In this document: in pieces, positions 46,227-64,000 of the stretch
Position numbering within the stretch: the first letter of the stretch is position 1
Layout: each line of letters begins with the position of its first letter
Assembly: GCA_012295275.1 (NCBI GenBank)
Contig: CM022669.1
Location: 356,911 to 420,910, forward strand
DNA length: 64,000 nucleotides
From: Chrysomallon squamiferum
Taxonomy: Eukaryota; Mollusca; Gastropoda; Neomphalida; Peltospiridae
Direction of reading: 5' to 3'
Made by a program: the position numbers and the translations under genes
The notes under the pieces: generated by a model
The model's input: the letters and a program-made list of their open reading frames with translations, nothing else
The model's database searches: none
What the model was told of the DNA's origin: nothing

Positions 46227-47340
46227 TAATATTAATAATAATATTATTATTAAATAATACATAAACTAAATAATAATAATAAATAAATAAATGAATAAAA
46301 TAATCAAAACGTATTTTATTAAAACAGTGAACAACATCACATTTTATTTATTTAGAAACATTTGAAGGTAAGTCAGTTTAGTATCACAACACAAATGTTA
46401 ATTGAGAATTAATTAAAATATCTTACACATATTTTTTTAAAAACATTTTTTTTTTTTTTTTTATTATTGTTGTTTTTGAGAAGGATGATGTTGAGAGTTA
46501 ATTTAATTTTGTAATTGAATAATTATAATATTAACAGTCAATTAAAAATAAAATACATATTCACTGAACAGTCAAATAGCGATGCTTACCCAAATAACAA
46601 AAACACAAACACAAATTAAAAAAAAAAAAAAAGACCAACATGTGATGATAAATTATGTTTGTACGTAGAATATCACAGATATGAAATTGTATAATAAAAT
46701 AAATAATATCACAGCGTAAACAAAAGTAAAACGAAAGAGAAAGATTTCATTTGTTCCTTGTTTTATATGTGTTTGATTTAAATCTTGAATGTTTTTATTG
46801 AAAACAACGAGTTACAGGTGAGCATTAGTTTCTGACTTGTGAGTAACAAATGTATTGAGTAATTTATATGATATAGGAAGTCATGTTGTTCAGGCACAGT
46901 GAGATATGATCGGTTTAAATCACGACTGTTTTCATCTTCAATAAAGAGATAGATGTATATTTTAGTGTCAGACGTCACAGTAATTGTTTTAAATACTATT
47001 ATCTGCTATGTTATGTTATGTAGTTATCTAGTGCATGCACATTAATTCAGTTTTTTACTGTGTCAATCATGATTTTCGTCTTATGTAAAAACAACCAGAG
47101 ATTGTAACTTGAACGTTTGGCCTCTCGCTGAAAATATGCATGTCTTTAGGCACGTTTCAAAATGTGGTTTTTCAACATTCGTTCAATACGTGCTTGTTTC
47201 TGTTGTTGTGGTTTTTGTTGGTATTTTTTGCCATCCCGATATAATTCTAGCAAATTAATATTTTTATAACTTCATCAGAAATGAGGTAACAGAAAATATT
47301 TTAGTTTTTCATCTGTGTGATTTTCGTAATCAGATAAGAG
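43960..47340. other. gene-poor region
   Basis: No supported gene. It holds poly(T) at 44503-44524, a TTTA run at 44575-44598, AAT repeats at 46196-46260 and A/T homopolymers. A more GC-rich patch at 44820-44910 has no convincing frame. It probably includes the downstream flank of the adenylyl cyclase gene. Confidence 0.4.
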
Positions 47341-48391
47341 AATTGTGAGTTTCAGCTGACTGTGACTTGATGTGATATTGAGTTGTGAGTTTCAGCTGAC
47401 TGTGACTTGATGTGGCATTGAGTTGTGAGTTTCAGCTGACTGTGACTTGATGTGGCATTGAGTTGTGAGTTTCAGCTGACTGTGACTTGATGTGATATTG
47501 AGTTGTGAGTTTCAGCTGACTGGGATTTGATGTAATATTGAGTTGTGAGTTTGACGTAACTGAGATTTGATGTGATATTGAGTTGTGAGTTTCAGTTTAC
47601 TGTGACTTGATGTTATATTGAGTTGTGAGTTTCAGCTGACTGGGATTTGATGTAATATTGAGTTGTGAGTTTCAGCTGACTGGGACTTGATGAAATATTG
47701 AGTTGTGAGTTTCAGCTGACTGGGATTTGATGAAATATTGAGTTGTGAGTTTCAATTTACTGTGACTTGATGTTATATTGAGTTGTGAGTTTCAGCTGAC
47801 TGGGATTTGATGTAATATTGAGTTGTGAGTTTGAAGTAACTGAGATTTGATGTGATATTGAGTTGTGAGTTTCAGCTGACTGGGACTTGATGCGGTATTG
47901 AGTTGTGAGTTTCAGCTGACTGTGACTTGATGCGGTATTGAGTTGTGAGTTTCAGTTTACTGTGACTTGCTGTGGTATTGAGTTGTGAGTTTCAGTTTAC
48001 TGTGACTTGTTGTGATATTGAGTTGTGAGTTTCAGTTTACTGTGACTTGTTGTGGTATTGAGTTGTGAGTTTCAGTTTACTGTGACTTGTTGTGGTATTG
48101 AGTTGTGAGTTTCAGCTGACTGTGACTTGATGCGGTATTGAGTTGTGAGTTTCAGCTGACTGTGACTTGATGTGATATTGAGTTGTGAGTTTCAGCTGAC
48201 TGTGACTTGATGTGATATTGAGTTGTGAGTTTCAGCTGACTGTGACTTGATGCGGTATTGAGTTGTGAGTTTCAGCTGACTGGGATTTGATGTAATATTG
48301 AGTTGTGAGTTTCAGCTGACTGGGACTTGCTGTGGTAATGAGTTGTGAGTTTCAGCTGACTGTGACTTGCTGTGATATTGAGTTGTGAGTT

Positions 48392-48420
<29 letters not shown>
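47341..48420. repeat. 40-bp minisatellite, 27 units in exact register, containing the adenylyl cyclase stop codon
   Basis: Units AGTTGTGAGTTTCAGCTGAC + TGTGACTTGATGTGATATTG start at 47341 and every 40 bases to 48421, with substitutions but no length change. The last unit encodes, on the minus strand, the final residues and TGA stop of the adenylyl cyclase (stop at 48394-48392), so the array is also the start of its 3' UTR. Confidence 0.95.
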
Positions 48421-63923
<15,503 letters not shown>

Positions 63924-64000
63924 CTGAAAAATAATAAAAACTGATAAAAGTTTAAATGTGTTTATCTCTCTCTCATGTTTCACTGTTCATCTCCATCGCT

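Overview
This window is nuclear DNA of an animal, most likely a mollusc (the class is an inference). Genes have small coding exons with GT/GC-AG introns, the sequence is AT-rich, and it is full of long (TC)n/(GA)n, (CA)n, (AAT)n and minisatellite tracts. The chitinase with a CBM14 tail, the alpha-type nicotinic receptor, the ADCY2/4/7-like adenylyl cyclase and an expanded LicD-domain family fit a lophotrochozoan. No prokaryotic, organellar or CRISPR features were seen.

Layout. (1) 1-2255, + strand: the last three coding exons of an alpha-type nicotinic acetylcholine receptor subunit. (2) 4666-10451, - strand: a complete nine-exon GH18 chitinase; the exons join without a frame break into 487 codons. 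(3) About 15.4-42.3 kb: a cluster of six intronless LicD-domain genes of two subfamilies (A1, A2, A3, A4 and B1, B2). Only A1 is open. The cluster was built by segmental duplication plus a large inverted duplication (B1/B2), and it carries a degenerate Ty3/gypsy element, two Tc1-type relics and a Tigger/pogo-type element. (4) 42.3-47.3 kb: gene-poor, with one candidate coding exon. (5) 48392-63923, - strand: the last 15 coding exons of a transmembrane adenylyl cyclase, continuing past the right edge; 657 codons join in frame.

The most unusual feature is the position of the minisatellites. Five arrays sit on or directly beside coding-exon boundaries: a 70-bp array carrying copies of the nAChR splice donor; a 63-bp array carrying copies of an adenylyl cyclase splice acceptor plus the first bases of that exon; an array beginning at another cyclase donor; an array running up to another cyclase acceptor; and a 40-bp, 27-unit array that contains the cyclase stop codon. 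This looks like repeated local tandem duplication seeded at exon edges.

The three single-copy genes have unrelated roles: ligand-gated cation channel, chitin hydrolysis and cAMP synthesis. The LicD cluster is a separate, fast-evolving family of putative Golgi type II membrane proteins. All exon models were worked out by eye from reading frame, splice consensus and family similarity; none was tested against transcripts or databases.
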